A stretch of DNA of 64,000 nt from Halocaridina rubra (lineage: Eukaryota; Arthropoda; Malacostraca; Decapoda; Atyidae): NCBI GenBank assembly GCA_037179515.1, contig JAXCGZ010001897.1, forward strand, positions 45,001 through 109,000. Direction: 5' to 3'. Positions 1-11,521 of the stretch are shown piece after piece (position 1 is the first letter of the stretch; each line of letters starts with the position of its first letter). The notes beneath the pieces were generated by a model. The model was not told the DNA's origin. It was given only the letters and a program-made list of their open reading frames with translations, and ran no database searches. A program made the position numbers and the translations under genes.

Positions 1-530
1 GACTCTCTATCTTTTTAACTTCCCTGTTTAACTGTATATATTGCTGCCTCACCTGCTCTTCACCTCTTTAGTTTCCTGTATATTCCTCTTTTAATACCTA
101 TAAGATTCTTTATTCTATTGTTCATACATTTAGGGTCATTTTTTCTTGATCTGCAATGGTTCATGGGAATATAGTCTCTCTGACTATTCTTAAGAGTCAT
201 GACAAAATTGTTATATTCCTCATCCAAATTTATATTAACTGACGGACTGCTGTTCTTTCCTGTGAGAAAATTTAATGTATTTATCTTATCTTGTGATAAT
301 TATTGGCATGTGGTACTCAATTTTCGGGGTAATCTGCTAGCTGCGACTTGACCTGCTGGATTAACTACCCACATCTGTACCCCAGAAATTCCTTCCCATA
401 CCTCATTAGATAATTTAGTTTTTAAACCCTCAAAATCTCCTGCTCTAAAGTTTGGAACAATATTCTTGTTTTCCTTTCTAGTTTCCTTGAAAATTATGTT
501 AAATCTAATGGAATCATGGTCACTGTTGCA
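1..530 (-). mobile_element. LINE family A fragment, endonuclease/RT linker, inverted
   Basis: Reverse complement of the stretch at about 2385-2911 of the plus copy that follows. On the minus strand it reads the endonuclease SDH motif (NSDHDSIRF) and then the Lys/Arg-rich linker that precedes the reverse transcriptase. It is cut by the window edge on the left. On the right it stops about 15 bases before the 5' end of the plus copy, so two family A pieces sit head to head. It has several stops and is not a working gene. Confidence 0.85.
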
Positions 531-569
531 CAATGGGCATTTTAGTTCCTGGGTTCATCCAGTGAGGAC

Positions 570-2225
570 GTGCTTCCAGTAGCTCTAGTCTTGACCATAC
601 TTAGTACAATGGAGAGTGTTGGTGTTCTTTGTGCTGGTGGTGTTAGTGGTAGTGGTGTTGGTGGTGGTGTCGTTGTTGGTGCTGTTTGTGGCTGCGCTGG
701 GGATTTGTCCTCGTCTGACGCAAGTAAACTCATTTTTAATTTAAGAAATGAGTTGGCCGCAGTCAGGCAGGAGGTCAGATCCTTAGCAGAGGAGAACAGG
801 GATCTGAGAGGTAAGGTAGAGGTGTTAACCAGGAAGGGACAATTGAATAGTGAAGACGACTGGAAAGTTGTGAATAAGGGTTCAACGAAGATGGTTCCTA
901 AGAAAAATGATACTTTTATACTACAAGTTGCTAATTCATTTAGTTCACTTAGAGATGAATGTGACAGTGGCGGCAGAAATTCTTCAGGACCCATAGAGTC
1001 AGATAGGTGTATTAGCGATCGTAGAAATGGAAGTGGGAAAAGCTCTCAGGTCAAGAGCCTAGGTAAGTCTCCCAAGGTCGGAGTAACCCATCCTCCGGAT
1101 AAGTCTCGTTCTCTGGTAATTGTAGGGGATTCACTATGCAGATATGTAGACAGGAAACTCAGGCATAGAGTTAGAGGAAAATATTTTTTCCCTGGAGCAG
1201 GTATGAAGAAGGTGGGTGAATCAATAAACAGCTGGATTGAGAAAAAAGATGTTGTTTGTTTGATAGCTGGTGGAAATGACGTGCGGGATGGTAGAAGTGA
1301 GGAGCTGATTAGGTTGTATAGACAAGCCCTGGATAAGATCAGGAAAAGGGGTGCAGTTCCTGTGATGTGTGGTATTCTCCCTAGGCTTAGCCAAAGTTCG
1401 GAGTGGTGGTCTCGAGCTATGGGAGTAAATGCTAGTATGGAAGTCTTCTGTTGGGAGAAAAATATAGGTTTTATAGATGGGTGGGATCACTTCACTAGTC
1501 GTAAGCATATGTATGCAAGGGATGGAGTGCATCTTTCTAATTCAGGTGTCTCGGTATTGGCTGGTATGATAGACAGAGAGGTAGGGGGGTTTTTGTTAGA
1601 TACAAATAATGAAATGAATAATACTTGTGCAGAGAAATTAGTCAGTAAGGGTTCAGTAAATAGTGGGTCAAATAACTGGGAGTCTAAGGATAATAACCAT
1701 TTGTTACATAGAACAAATATTAACAAAAAGAATAGCCACAAGAAGGGTAAAGCTAGAGAAAGTTTAAAAGTATATTATGCAAATAGCCGTAGTTTAGGTA
1801 ACAAGATAGAAGAACTGAGAGCCATTGTATGTAGTGAGAGACAGGATATAATATGCATTAGTGAAAGTTGGATTAATTTAGAAAGCAAACACCTTAAAGC
1901 TGAGTACATAATTACAGGATATAAACTTTATAATGCTGATCGCAGTGCAGATAGAAGAGGGGGAGGGGTAATTATTTATATTAAAGATAGCCTCAGAAGC
2001 TGCATTAAGTCTGGAATTAAGACAAATCTAAATTCAGAAACCTTATGGGTTGAAATTAAAAATAATATAGAAAGTCTAGTTGTAGGAGTAGTCTACAGAC
2101 CACCTGATCTAGATAATATAAAGTCGCAAGTTATATACGATGAAATTTCTAAAGTGACCAGGTCAAATAGGGTTTGCATTGTAGGGTTGATTTTAATTTT
2201 AGAAATATTAACTGAGAAACCATAA
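570..2225 (+). pseudogene. family A ORF1 esterase fused in frame to ORF2 endonuclease (frameshifted)
   Basis: Open for 551 residues. Residues about 52-90 form a heptad-like coiled coil. Residues 181-335 are an SGNH hydrolase domain with block I VGDSLC (S188), block III GGND (234-237) and block V DGVH (318-321). From about residue 400 comes the retrotransposon endonuclease, with SESW (431-434), RGGGVIIY and VYRPP. In the three downstream units ORF1 stops just after the esterase (VGGFC or VGGFY, then TAG) and ORF2 is in another frame. Here one extra T in a T-run near 1590 fuses them. Near 2188 a net 2-base gain destroys the frame at the IVGDFN motif. Whether the fusion is ancestral or a mutation cannot be told here; two ORFs are usual for CR1. 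Confidence 0.8.
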
Positions 2226-2251
2226 CAGGTGATAGTAGCTCTAAGGAGTTT

Positions 2252-4688
2252 TTGGAAGTAGTAGAAGACAATTTCCTTTCTCAGCATGTACTTGATGCAA
2301 CACGGGGGGTGAATATACTAGATTTAGTTCTTAGTAATAGAGAGAATATGGTTACAAATTTACAAGTTGGTGAAAAATTGGGCAACAGTGACCATGATTC
2401 CATTAGATTTAACATAATTTTCAAGGAAACTATAAAGGAAAATAAGAATATTGTTCCAAACTTTAGAGCAGGAGATTTTAAGGGCTTAAAAACTAAATTA
2501 TCTAATGAGGTATGGGAAGGGATTTCTGGGGGTACAGATGTGGATAGTTAATCCAGCAGGTCAGGTCCAAGGTAGCGGATTACCCCGAGATTTGCCTACC
2601 ACATGCCAAGGATTATCACAAGATAAGATCAATACATTAAATTCTCTCACAGGAAAGAACAGCAGTCCGTCAGTTAATATAAATTTGGATGAGGAATATA
2701 ACAATTTTGTCATGACTCTGAAGAATAGTCAAAGAGACTATATTCCCATGAAACATTGCAGATCAAGAAAAAATGACCCTAAATGGTTGAACAATAGAAT
2801 AAAGAATCTTATAGGTATTAAAAGAGGAATATACAGGAAACTAAAAAGAGGTGAAGAGCATGTGAGGCAGCAATATATACAGTTAAACAGGGAAGTTAAA
2901 AAGATAGTTAGAGAGTCGAAAAGAAAATACGAAGTTAGAATAGCAGGAGAAGCTAAAGAAAATCCTAAAGAGTTTTATCAACATTATCAAACAAAATTTA
3001 AGGAAAAAGTCGGACCAATTGAAGTAGCCAATGGCCATATCACATATTACGATAAAGTGATGTGTACATGTTTAAGTGATTATTTCTTATCTGTATTTAC
3101 CAATGAAAACTTGGAAAATATTCCGGAAGTAGAATCCATTTACAGAGACAGTCCTGATAATATACTTACTTCAATAAATATTACGAGAGAGGAGGTAATA
3201 AAAGAAATAGATAAATTAAAGGCTCATAAATCTCCGGGACCTGATGGAATATATGCTAGAATATTAAAGGAATGCAAGGAAGAGCTTAGTTGTCCACTAA
3301 CTGCATTATTTAATAATTCAATAAAATTAGGATCGGTACCCATGGAGTGGAAATTGGCAGATGTGGTACCAATATTTAAAAAAGGAGAACGAGTTAAAAA
3401 GAATAATTATAGGCTGGTAAGTTTAACGTCAACAGTGGGTAAGATTCTAGAATCCATAATTGCAAATAAAATAAGGGCACATCTAGAATTACACAGACTG
3501 ATAAAACTTTCACAACACGGGTTTCTTAAGAGTTTTTCGTGCCTTACAAACTTACTGTCTTTTTATTCAGAAGTTTACGAGGCAGTAGATTGTGGCAAAG
3601 AATATGATACAATATATCTAGATTTTAGCAAAGCTTTTGATAGAGTTCCTCACAAAAGATTAGTTAAAAAGCTGGAAGCTCATGGTATAGGAGAAGCTGT
3701 TCTCAGATGGATCAAACAATGGTTAAAAGATAGAAAACAGAGGGTTTGCATAAATGGAGAGAAATCGGAGTGGGGCTCGGTTACGAGCGGGGTACCACAA
3801 TTCTCGGTACTGGGTCCCCTATTATTCATCGTATATCTAAATGATCTGGATTCGGATATCAGTAGTAACCTAAGTAAATTCGCAGACGACACTAAAATAG
3901 GTAGAATTATAAATGGAAAAGAAGACATTCATGCTTTACAGGAAGATCTAAATAGATTATCTGAATGGTCGGACAAATGGCAAATGGAATTTAATGTTGA
4001 AAAATGTAAAGTAGTTAAAATGGGTACTATAAAAGACAATACTAGTTATAAGCTAAATAACCATGAAATCATGAGTTCTCAGTGTGAAAGGGATTTGGGA
4101 GTTCTTGTGAGTAGGAGTCTTATGCCAAGAGAGCAATGCACAGCAGTTAGAAATAAAGCAAACAGAATTTTAGGATTTATCTCAAGAAGCATTAGCAATA
4201 GGACGGAAAAAGTTAGTTTGCAGCTCTATCTTGCATTAGTTAGGCCCCATTTAGATTATGCTGTGCAATTCTGGTCACCCTATTATAGAATGGAAATTGA
4301 ATCCTTGGAGAGAGTGCAGCGAAGAATGACCAAGATGATACACAATATCAGAAATCTACCATATGAGGACAGATTAAAAAAACTTAATCTACATTCTCTA
4401 GAGAGGCGAAGAGTTAGGGGGGATATGATTGAAGTGTATAAATGGTTTAAAGGGATTAACAAGGGAGATATTAATAAAGTTTTAAAAATTCATGATCAAA
4501 CCAGAACTCGTAATAATGGATTTAAGCTTGATAAATTTAGGTTCAGAAGGGAAATTGGTAAAAATTGGTTTGGTAATAGAGTAGCTGATGCATGGAACAA
4601 GCTTCCTAGTAGGATAGTAAATTCCAATACCTTAGACACCTTCAAATGTAGATTAGATAGACATATGACAGAGGTAGGGTGGGTATGA
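2252..4688 (+). pseudogene. family A ORF2, endonuclease end and reverse transcriptase
   Basis: The end of the endonuclease (GNSDHDSIRF) runs to 2551 in one frame. The rest, 2505-4688, is open in another frame. This second part carries a basic linker, the RT motifs HKSPGPDGI, YLDFSKAFDRVPH and SGVPQ (residue ~427), the catalytic FADD (residue ~458), and the C-terminal region typical of CR1/L2 elements. The RT motif normally read as VPQGS is VPQFS here, a substitution of a highly conserved glycine that the three other copies do not have. The copy is probably dead because of this and the frameshifts. Confidence 0.85.
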
Positions 4689-4865
4689 ATAGGTTAGTGC
4701 TTATTAGAAAAATCATAAAAAGAAAAATAGAATAAATAAGTAGAGTAGAATAGAATAGGTTAGACATGCTGAAAATACAATTATAAAATGGAGCTGCCTC
4801 GTGTGTGCCAGTAGGCATGTTGCAGTGTCCTCTATTCTTATGTTCTTATGTTCTTATGTTCTTAT

Positions 4866-5508
4866 GTACTTCCAAAAACTTCTTAGAGCTACTATCACCT
4901 GTTATGGTTTCCCAGTTAATATGTCTAAAATTAAAATCGCCTACAATGCAAACTCTATTTGACCTGGTCACTTTAGAAATTTCATCGTATATAACTTGCG
5001 ACTCTGTATTATCTAGATCAGGTGGTCTGTAGAGTACTCCTACAACTAGACTTTCTATATTATTTTTAATTTCAACCCATAAGGTTTCTGAATTTAGATT
5101 TGTCTTAATTCCAGACTTAATGCAGCTTCTGAGGCTATCTTTAATATACATAATTACCCCTCCCCCTCTTCTATCTGCACTACGATCAGCATTATAAAGT
5201 TTATATCCTGTAATTATGTACTCAGCTTTAAGGTGTTTGCTTTCTAAATTAATTCAACTTTCACTAATGCATATTATATCCGGTCTCTCACTACATACTA
5301 TGGCTCTCAGTTCTTCTATCTTGTTACCTAAACTACGGCTATTTATATAATATACTTTTAAAATTTCTCTAGCTTTACCCTTCCTGTTAATATTTGTTCT
5401 ATGTAACAAATGGTTCTTATCCTTAGACTCCCAGTTATTTGACCCACTATTTACTAAACCCTTACTGACTAACTTCTCTGCACAAGTATTATTCATTTCA
5501 TTATTTGT
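4866..5508 (-). pseudogene. family A ORF2 N-terminus, endonuclease, unit 1
   Basis: Minus-strand endonuclease region starting near MNNTCAEK. The SESW tryptophan codon is TGA (near 5262), which ends the frame at SES. The remainder (GGGVIMYIKDSL, VLYRPPDL, GDFNFRHINWE) is intact until the element is cut at SSSKKFLEV, immediately beside the preceding copy's TTCTTATG tail. Unit 2 has the same nonsense codon and unit 3 does not. Confidence 0.8.
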
Positions 5509-5510
5509 GT

Positions 5511-6539
5511 CTAACAAAACCCCCCTACCTCTCTGTCTATCATACCAGCCAATACCGAGACACCTGAATTAGAAAGATGCACTCCATCCCTTGCATACAT
5601 ATGCTTACGACTAGTGAAGTGATCCCACCCGTCTATAAAACCTATATTATTCTCCCGACAGAAGACTTTCATCCTAGCATTTACTCCTATAGCTCGAGAC
5701 CACCACTCTGAACTTTGGCTAAGCCTAGGGAGAATACCACACATCACAGGAACTGCACCCCTTTTACTGATCTTATTCAGGGCTTGTCTATACAACCTAA
5801 TCAGCTCCTCACTTCTACCATCCTGCACGTCATTTCCCCCAGCTATCAAACAAACAACATCTTTTTTCTCAATCCAGCTATTTATTGACTCACCCACCTT
5901 CTTCATACCTGCTCCAGGGAAAAAATATTTTCCTCTAACTCTATGCCTGAGTTTCCTGTCTACATATCTGCATAGTGAATCCCCTACAATTACCAAAGAA
6001 CGAGACTTATCTGGAGGATGGGTTACTCCGACCTTGGGAGACTTACCTAGGCTCTTGACCTGAGAGCTTTTCCCACTTCCATTTCTAAGATCGCTAGTAC
6101 ACCTATCTGACTCTATGGGTCCTGAAGAATTACTGCCGCCACTGTCACCTTCATCTCTAAGTGAACTAAATGAATTAGCAACTTGTAGTCTAAAAGTATC
6201 ATTTTTCTTAAGAACCATCTTCGTTGAACCCTTATTCACAACTTTCCAGTCGTCTTCTCTATTCAATTGTCCCTTCCTGGTTAACACCTCTACCTTACCT
6301 CTCAGATCCCTGTTCTCCTCAGCTAAGGATCTGACCTCCTGCCTGACTGCGGCCAACTCATTTCTTAAATTAAAAATGAGTTTGCTTGCGTCAGACGAGG
6401 ACAAATCCCCAGCACAGCCACAAACAGCACCAACAACGACACCACCACCAACACCACCACCACTAACACCACCAGCACAAAGAACACCACCACTCTCCAT
6501 TGTACTAAGTATGGTCAAGACTAGAGCTACTGGAAGCAC
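5511..6539 (-). CDS. family A ORF1, esterase protein, unit 1
   Basis: Uninterrupted 342-residue reading frame on the minus strand. It has a low-complexity Gly/Val N-terminus, a coiled coil (ELAAVRQEVRSLAEEN) and a complete SGNH esterase with VGDSLC, GGNDV and DGVHLS. It ends VGGFC-TAG, and the ORF2 frame opens within a few bases. In CR1-type elements the ORF1 protein binds element RNA, and the role of the esterase is unsettled. It lies in the inverted half of the unit, so it faces away from the RT that it would normally accompany. Confidence 0.75.
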   Translation of the reverse strand: MLPVALVLTILSTMESGGVLCAGGVSGGGVGGGVVVGAVCGCAGDLSSSDASKLIFNLRNELAAVRQEVRSLAEENRDLRGKVEVLTRKGQLNREDDWKVVNKGSTKMVLKKNDTFRLQVANSFSSLRDEGDSGGSNSSGPIESDRCTSDLRNGSGKSSQVKSLGKSPKVGVTHPPDKSRSLVIVGDSLCRYVDRKLRHRVRGKYFFPGAGMKKVGESINSWIEKKDVVCLIAGGNDVQDGRSEELIRLYRQALNKISKRGAVPVMCGILPRLSQSSEWWSRAIGVNARMKVFCRENNIGFIDGWDHFTSRKHMYARDGVHLSNSGVSVLAGMIDREVGGFC

Positions 6540-6563
6540 GTCCTCACTGGATGAACCCAGGAA

Positions 6564-8016
6564 CTATTTTGCAGCTCTATATGCTAGAATATTAAAGGAA
6601 TGCAAGGAAGAGCTTAGTTGTCCACTAACTGCATTATTTAATAATTCAATAAAATTAGGATCGGTACCCATGGAGTGGAAATTGGCAGATGTAGTACCAA
6701 TATTTAAAAAAGGAGAACGTGTTAAAAAGAATAATTATAGGCCGGTAAGTTTAACGTCAACAGTGGGTAAGATTCTAGAATCCATAATTGCAAATAAAAT
6801 AAGGGCACATCTAGAATTACACAGACTGATAAAACTTTCACAATACGGGTTTCTTAAGGGTTTTTCGTACCTTACAAACTTACTGTCTTTTTATTCAGAA
6901 GTTTACGAGGCATAAGATTGTGGCAAAGAATATGATACAATATATCTAGATTTTAGCAAAGCTTTTGATAGAGTTCCTCACAAAAGATTAGTTAAAAAGC
7001 TGGAAGCTCATGGTATAGGAGGAGCTGTTCTCAGATGGATCAAACAATGGTTAAAAGACAGAAAACAGAGGGTTTGCATAAATGGAGAGAAATCAGAGTG
7101 GGGCTCGGTTACTAGCGGGGTACCACAAGGCTCGGTACTGGGTCCCCTATTATTCATCGTATATCTAAATGATCTGGATTCGGATATCAGTAGTAACCTA
7201 AGTAAATTCGCAGACGACACTAAAATAGGTAGAACTATAAATGGAAAAGAAGACATTCATGCTTTACAGGAAGATCTAAATAGATTATCTGAATGGTCGG
7301 ACAAATGGCAAATGGAATTTAATGTTGAAAAATGTAAAGTAGTTAAAATGGGTACTATAAAAGACAATACTAGTTATAAGCTAAATAACCATGAAATCAT
7401 GAGTTCTCAGTGTGAAAGGGATTTGGGAGTTCTTGTGAGTAGTAGTCTTAAGCTAAGAGAGCAATGCACAGCAGTCAGAAATAAAGCAAACAGAATTTTA
7501 GGATTTATCTCAAGAAGCGTTAGCAATAGGACGGAAAAAGTTATTTTGCAGCTCTATCTCGCATTAGTTAGGCCCCATTTAGATTATGCTGTGCAATTCT
7601 GGTCACCCTTTTATAGAATGGAAATTGAATCCTTGGAGAGAGTGCAGCGAAGAATGACCAAGATGATACACAATATCAGAAATCTACCATATGAGGACAG
7701 ATTAAAAAAACTTAATCTACATTCTCTAGAGAGGCGAAGAGTTAGGGGGGATATGATTGAAGTGTATAAATGGTTTAAAGGGATTAACAAGGGAGATATT
7801 AATAAAGTTTTAAAAATCCATGATCAAACCAGAACTCGTAATAATGGATTTAAGCTTGATAAATTTAGGTTCAGAAGGGAAATTGGTAAAAATTGGTTTG
7901 GTAATAGAGTAGCTGATGCATGGAACAAGCTTCCTAGTATGATAGTAAATGCCAATACCTTAGACACCTTCAAATGTAGATTAGATAGACATATGACAGA
8001 GGTAGGGTGGGTATGA
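6564..8016 (+). pseudogene. family A reverse transcriptase, 5'-truncated, unit 1
   Basis: Sense RT starting at ARILKECKEEL. A TAA stop at 6913 replaces the valine codon of EAVDCG (GT changed to TA). The rest reads [18 protein letters not shown] and the normal C-terminus to TGA at 8016. The upstream reading frame runs from the antisense of ORF1 (from 6115) straight into RT, but the stop closes it here. Confidence 0.8.
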
Positions 8017-8193
8017 ATAGGTTAGTGCTTATTAGAAAAATCATAAAAAGAAAAATAGAATAAATAAGTAGAGTAGAATAGAATAGGTTAGACATGCTGA
8101 AAATACAATTATAAAATGGAGCTGCCTCGTGTGTGCCAGTAAGCATGTTGCAGTGTCCTCTATTCTTATGTTCTTATGTTCTTATGTTCTTAT

Positions 8194-8836
8194 GTACTTC
8201 CAAAAACTTCTTAGAGCTACTATCACCTGTTATGGTTTCCCAGTTAATATGTCTAAAATTAAAATCGCCTACAATGCAAACTCTATTTGACCTGGTCACT
8301 TTAGAAATTTCATCGTATATAACTTGCGACTCTGTATTATCTAGATCAGGTGGTCTGTAGAGTACTCCTACAACTAGACTTTCTATATTATTTTTAATTT
8401 CAACCCATAAGGTTTCTGAATTTAGATTTGTCTTAATTCCAGACTTAATGCAGCTTCTGAGGCTATCTTTAATATACATAATTACCCCTCCCCCTCTTCT
8501 ATCTGCACTACGATCAGCATTATAAAGTTTATATCCTGTAATTATGTACTCAGCTTTAAGGTGTTTGCTTTCTAAATTAATTCAACTTTCACTAATGCAT
8601 ATTATATCCGGTCTCTCACTACATACTATGGCTCTCAGTTCTTCTATCTTGTTACCTAAACTACGGCTATTTATATAATATACTTTTAAAATTTCTCTAG
8701 CTTTACCCTTCCTGTTAATATTTGTTCTATGTAACAAATGGTTCTTATCCTTAGATTCCCAGTTATTTGACCCACTATTTACTAAACCCTTACTGACTAA
8801 CTTCTCTGCACAAGTATTATTCATTTCATTATTTGT
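8194..8836 (-). pseudogene. family A ORF2 endonuclease, unit 2
   Basis: Same structure as in unit 1, including the SESW-to-SES nonsense change and the truncation at SSSKKFLEV next to the TTCTTATG tail. Confidence 0.78.
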
Positions 8837-8838
8837 GT

Positions 8839-9867
8839 CTAACAAAACCCCCCTACCTCTCTGTCTATCATACCAGCCAATACCGAGACACCTGAATTAG
8901 AAAGATGCACTCCATCCCTTGCATACATATGCTTACGACTAGTGAAGTGATCCCACCCGTCTATAAAACCTATATTATTCTCCCGACAGAAGACTTTCAT
9001 CCTAGCATTTACTCCTATAGCTCGAGACCACCACTCTGAACTTTGGCTAAGCCTAGGGAGAATACCACACATCACAGGAACTGCACCCCTTTTACTGATC
9101 TTATTCAGGGCTTGTCTATACAACCTAATCAGCTCCTCACTTCTACCATCCTGCACGTCATTTCCCCCAGCTATCAAACAAACAACATCTTTTTTCTCAA
9201 TCCAGCTATTTATTGACTCACCCACCTTCTTCATACCTGCTCCAGGGAAAAAATATTTTCCTCTAACTCTATGCCTGAGTTTCCTGTCTACATATCTGCA
9301 TAGTGAATCCAATACAATTACCAAAGAACGAGACTTATCTGGAGGATGGGTTACTCCGACCTTGGGAGACTTACCTAGGCTCTTGACCTGAGAGCTTTTC
9401 CCACTTCCATTTCTAAGATCGCTAGTACACCTATCTGACTCTATGGGTCCTGAAGAATTACTGCCGCCACTGTCACCTTCATCTCTAAGTGAACTAAATG
9501 AATTAGCAACTTGTAGTCTAAAAGTATCATTTTTCTTAAGAACCATCTTCGTTGAACCCTTATTCACAACTTTCCAGTCGTCTTCTCTATTCAATTGTCC
9601 CTTCCTGGTTAACACCTCTACCTTACCTCTCAGATCCCTGTTCTCCTCAGCTAAGGATCTGACCTCCTGCCTGACTGCGGCCAACTCATTTCTTAAATTA
9701 AAAATGAGTTTGCTTGCGTCAGACGAGGACAAATCCCCAGCACAGCCACAAACAGCACCAACAACGACACCACCACCAACACCACCACCACTAACACCAC
9801 CAGCACAAAGAACACCACCACTCTCCATTGTACTAAGTATGGTCAAGACTAGAGCTACTGGAAGCAC
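8839..9867 (-). CDS. family A ORF1 esterase, unit 2 (catalytic block I altered)
   Basis: 342 residues, open throughout, with the same coiled coil and SGNH domain as unit 1. Block I, however, reads VLDSLC instead of VGDSLC (near 9310). The serine remains but the invariant glycine before Asp-Ser is lost, so the esterase would probably be impaired. Ends VGGFC-TAG. Confidence 0.75.
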   Translation of the reverse strand: MLPVALVLTILSTMESGGVLCAGGVSGGGVGGGVVVGAVCGCAGDLSSSDASKLIFNLRNELAAVRQEVRSLAEENRDLRGKVEVLTRKGQLNREDDWKVVNKGSTKMVLKKNDTFRLQVANSFSSLRDEGDSGGSNSSGPIESDRCTSDLRNGSGKSSQVKSLGKSPKVGVTHPPDKSRSLVIVLDSLCRYVDRKLRHRVRGKYFFPGAGMKKVGESINSWIEKKDVVCLIAGGNDVQDGRSEELIRLYRQALNKISKRGAVPVMCGILPRLSQSSEWWSRAIGVNARMKVFCRENNIGFIDGWDHFTSRKHMYARDGVHLSNSGVSVLAGMIDREVGGFC

Positions 9868-9891
9868 GTCCTCACTGGATGAACCCAGGAA

Positions 9892-11344
9892 CTATTTTGC
9901 AGCTCTATATGCTAGAATATTAAAGGAATGCAAGGAAGAGCTTAGTTGTCCACTAACTGCATTATTTAATAATTCAATAAAATTAGGATCGGTACCCATG
10001 GAGTGGAAATTGGCAGATGTGGTACCAATATTTAAAAAAGGAGAACGTGTTAAAAAGAATAATTATAGGCCGGTAAGTTTAACGTCAACAGTGGGTAAGA
10101 TTCTAGAATCCATAATTGCAAATAAAATAAGGGCACATCTAGAATTACACAGACTGATAAAACTTTCACAATACGGGTTTCTTAAGGGTTTTTCGTACCT
10201 TACAAACTTACTGTCTTTTTATTCAGAAGTTTACGAGGCATAAGATTGTGGCAAAGAATATGATACAATATATCTAGATTTTAGCAAAGCTTTTGATAGA
10301 GTTCCTCACAAAAGATTAGTTAAAAAGCTGGAAGCTCATGGTATAGGAGGAGCTGTTCTCAGATGGATCAAACAATGGTTAAAAGACAGAAAACAGAGGG
10401 TTTGCATAAATGGAGAGAAATCAGAGTGGGGCTCGGTTACTAGCGGGGTACCACAAGGCTCGGTACTGGGTCCCCTATTATTCATCGTATATCTAAATGA
10501 TCTGGATTCGGATATCAGTAGTAACCTAAGTAAATTCGCAGACGACACTAAAATAGGTAGAAATATAAATGGAAAAGAAGACATCCATGCTTTACAGGAA
10601 GATCTAAATAGATTATCTGAATGGTCGGACAAATGGCAAATGGAATTTAATGTTGATAAATGTAAAGTAGTTAAAATGGGTACTATAAAAGACAATACTA
10701 GTTATAAGCTAAATAACCATGAAATCATGAGTTCTCAGTGTGAAAGGGATTTGGGAGTTCTTGTGAGTAGTAGTCTTAAGCCAAGAGAGCAATGCACAGC
10801 AGTCAGAAATAAAGCAAACAGAATTTTAGGATTTATCTCAAGAAGCGTCAGCAATAGGACGGAAAAAGTTATTTTGCAGCTCTATCTCGCATTAGTTAGG
10901 CCCCATTTAGATTATGCTGTGCAATTCTGGTCACCCTATTATAGAATGGAAATTGAATCCTTGGAGAGAGTGCAGCGAAGAATGACCAAGATGATACACA
11001 ATATCAGAAATCTACCATATGAGGACAGATTGAAAAAACTTAATCTACATTCTCTAGAGAGGCGAAGAGTTAGGGGGGATATGATTGAAGTGTATAAATG
11101 GTTTAAAGGGATTAACAAGGGAGATATTAATAAAGTTTTAAAAATCCATGATCAAACCAGAACTCGTAATAATGGATTTAAGCTTGATAAATTTAGGTTC
11201 AGAAGGGAAATTGGTAAAAATTGGTTTGGTAATAGAGTAGCTGATGCATGGAACAAGCTTCCTAGTATGATAGTAAATGCCAATACCTTAGACACCTTCA
11301 AATGTAGATTAGATAGACATATGACAGAGGTAGGGTGGGTATGA
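9892..11344 (+). pseudogene. family A reverse transcriptase, unit 2
   Basis: Same start (ARILKECKEEL) and same TAA stop at 10241 as in unit 1. After the stop the RT is open with [14 protein letters not shown] and FADD, and ends at TGA 11344. Confidence 0.78.
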
Positions 11345-11521
11345 ATAGGTTAGTGCTTATTAGAAAAATCATAAAAAGAAAAATAGAATAAATAAGTAGA
11401 GTAGAATAGAATAGGTTAGACATGCTGAAAATACAATTATAAAATGGAGCTGCCTCGTGTGTGCCAGTAAGCATGTTGCAGTGTCCTCTATTCTTATGTT
11501 CTTATGTTCTTATGTTCTTAT

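Larger units (their letters stand above)
545..4868 (+). mobile_element. LINE family A, near full-length copy (CR1/L2-like)
   Basis: A non-LTR retrotransposon of about 4.3 kb. The order is coiled coil, SGNH-hydrolase/esterase, AP-type endonuclease, reverse transcriptase, a short 3' UTR and a tail of TTCTTATG repeats (about 4832-4866). An ORF1 esterase and a short 3' microsatellite tail instead of poly-A are known features of the CR1/L2 group. The 5' end (TAGTTCCTGGGTTC) is the same point at which the three downstream inverted copies stop, so it is probably the real element start. Coding is broken by at least two frameshifts, near 2188 and 2530. Confidence 0.88.
4866..8193. mobile_element. rearranged family A unit 1 (inverted 5' half + sense 3' half)
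   Basis: The left part (4866-6563) is the reverse complement of family A from its 5' end to the end of the endonuclease. The right part (about 6577-8193) is the sense 3' half, starting inside the RT at ARILKECKEEL and running to the TTCTTATG tail. About 1 kb (2254-3249 of the full copy) is missing between the two. An inverted 5' piece, a deletion at the join and a sense 3' piece are the hallmark of twin priming in LINE integration. The unit is 3328 bp and is followed directly by a near-identical one. Confidence 0.85.
8194..11521. mobile_element. rearranged family A unit 2
   Basis: Second unit, again 3328 bp, with the same internal breakpoints as unit 1: inverted half 8194-9891, sense half about 9905-11521. 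It shares with unit 1 both the TGA in the endonuclease (near 8590) and the TAA in the RT (10241). Private changes include GDS to LDS in the esterase and an N for T change near 10563. Confidence 0.85.

Noticed and set aside
6115..6570. Plus-strand Ser/Pro/Thr-rich protein (also at 9443 and 12767)
   Set aside because: It is the antisense reading of family A ORF1; the same frame shows up wherever ORF1 lies on the minus strand.
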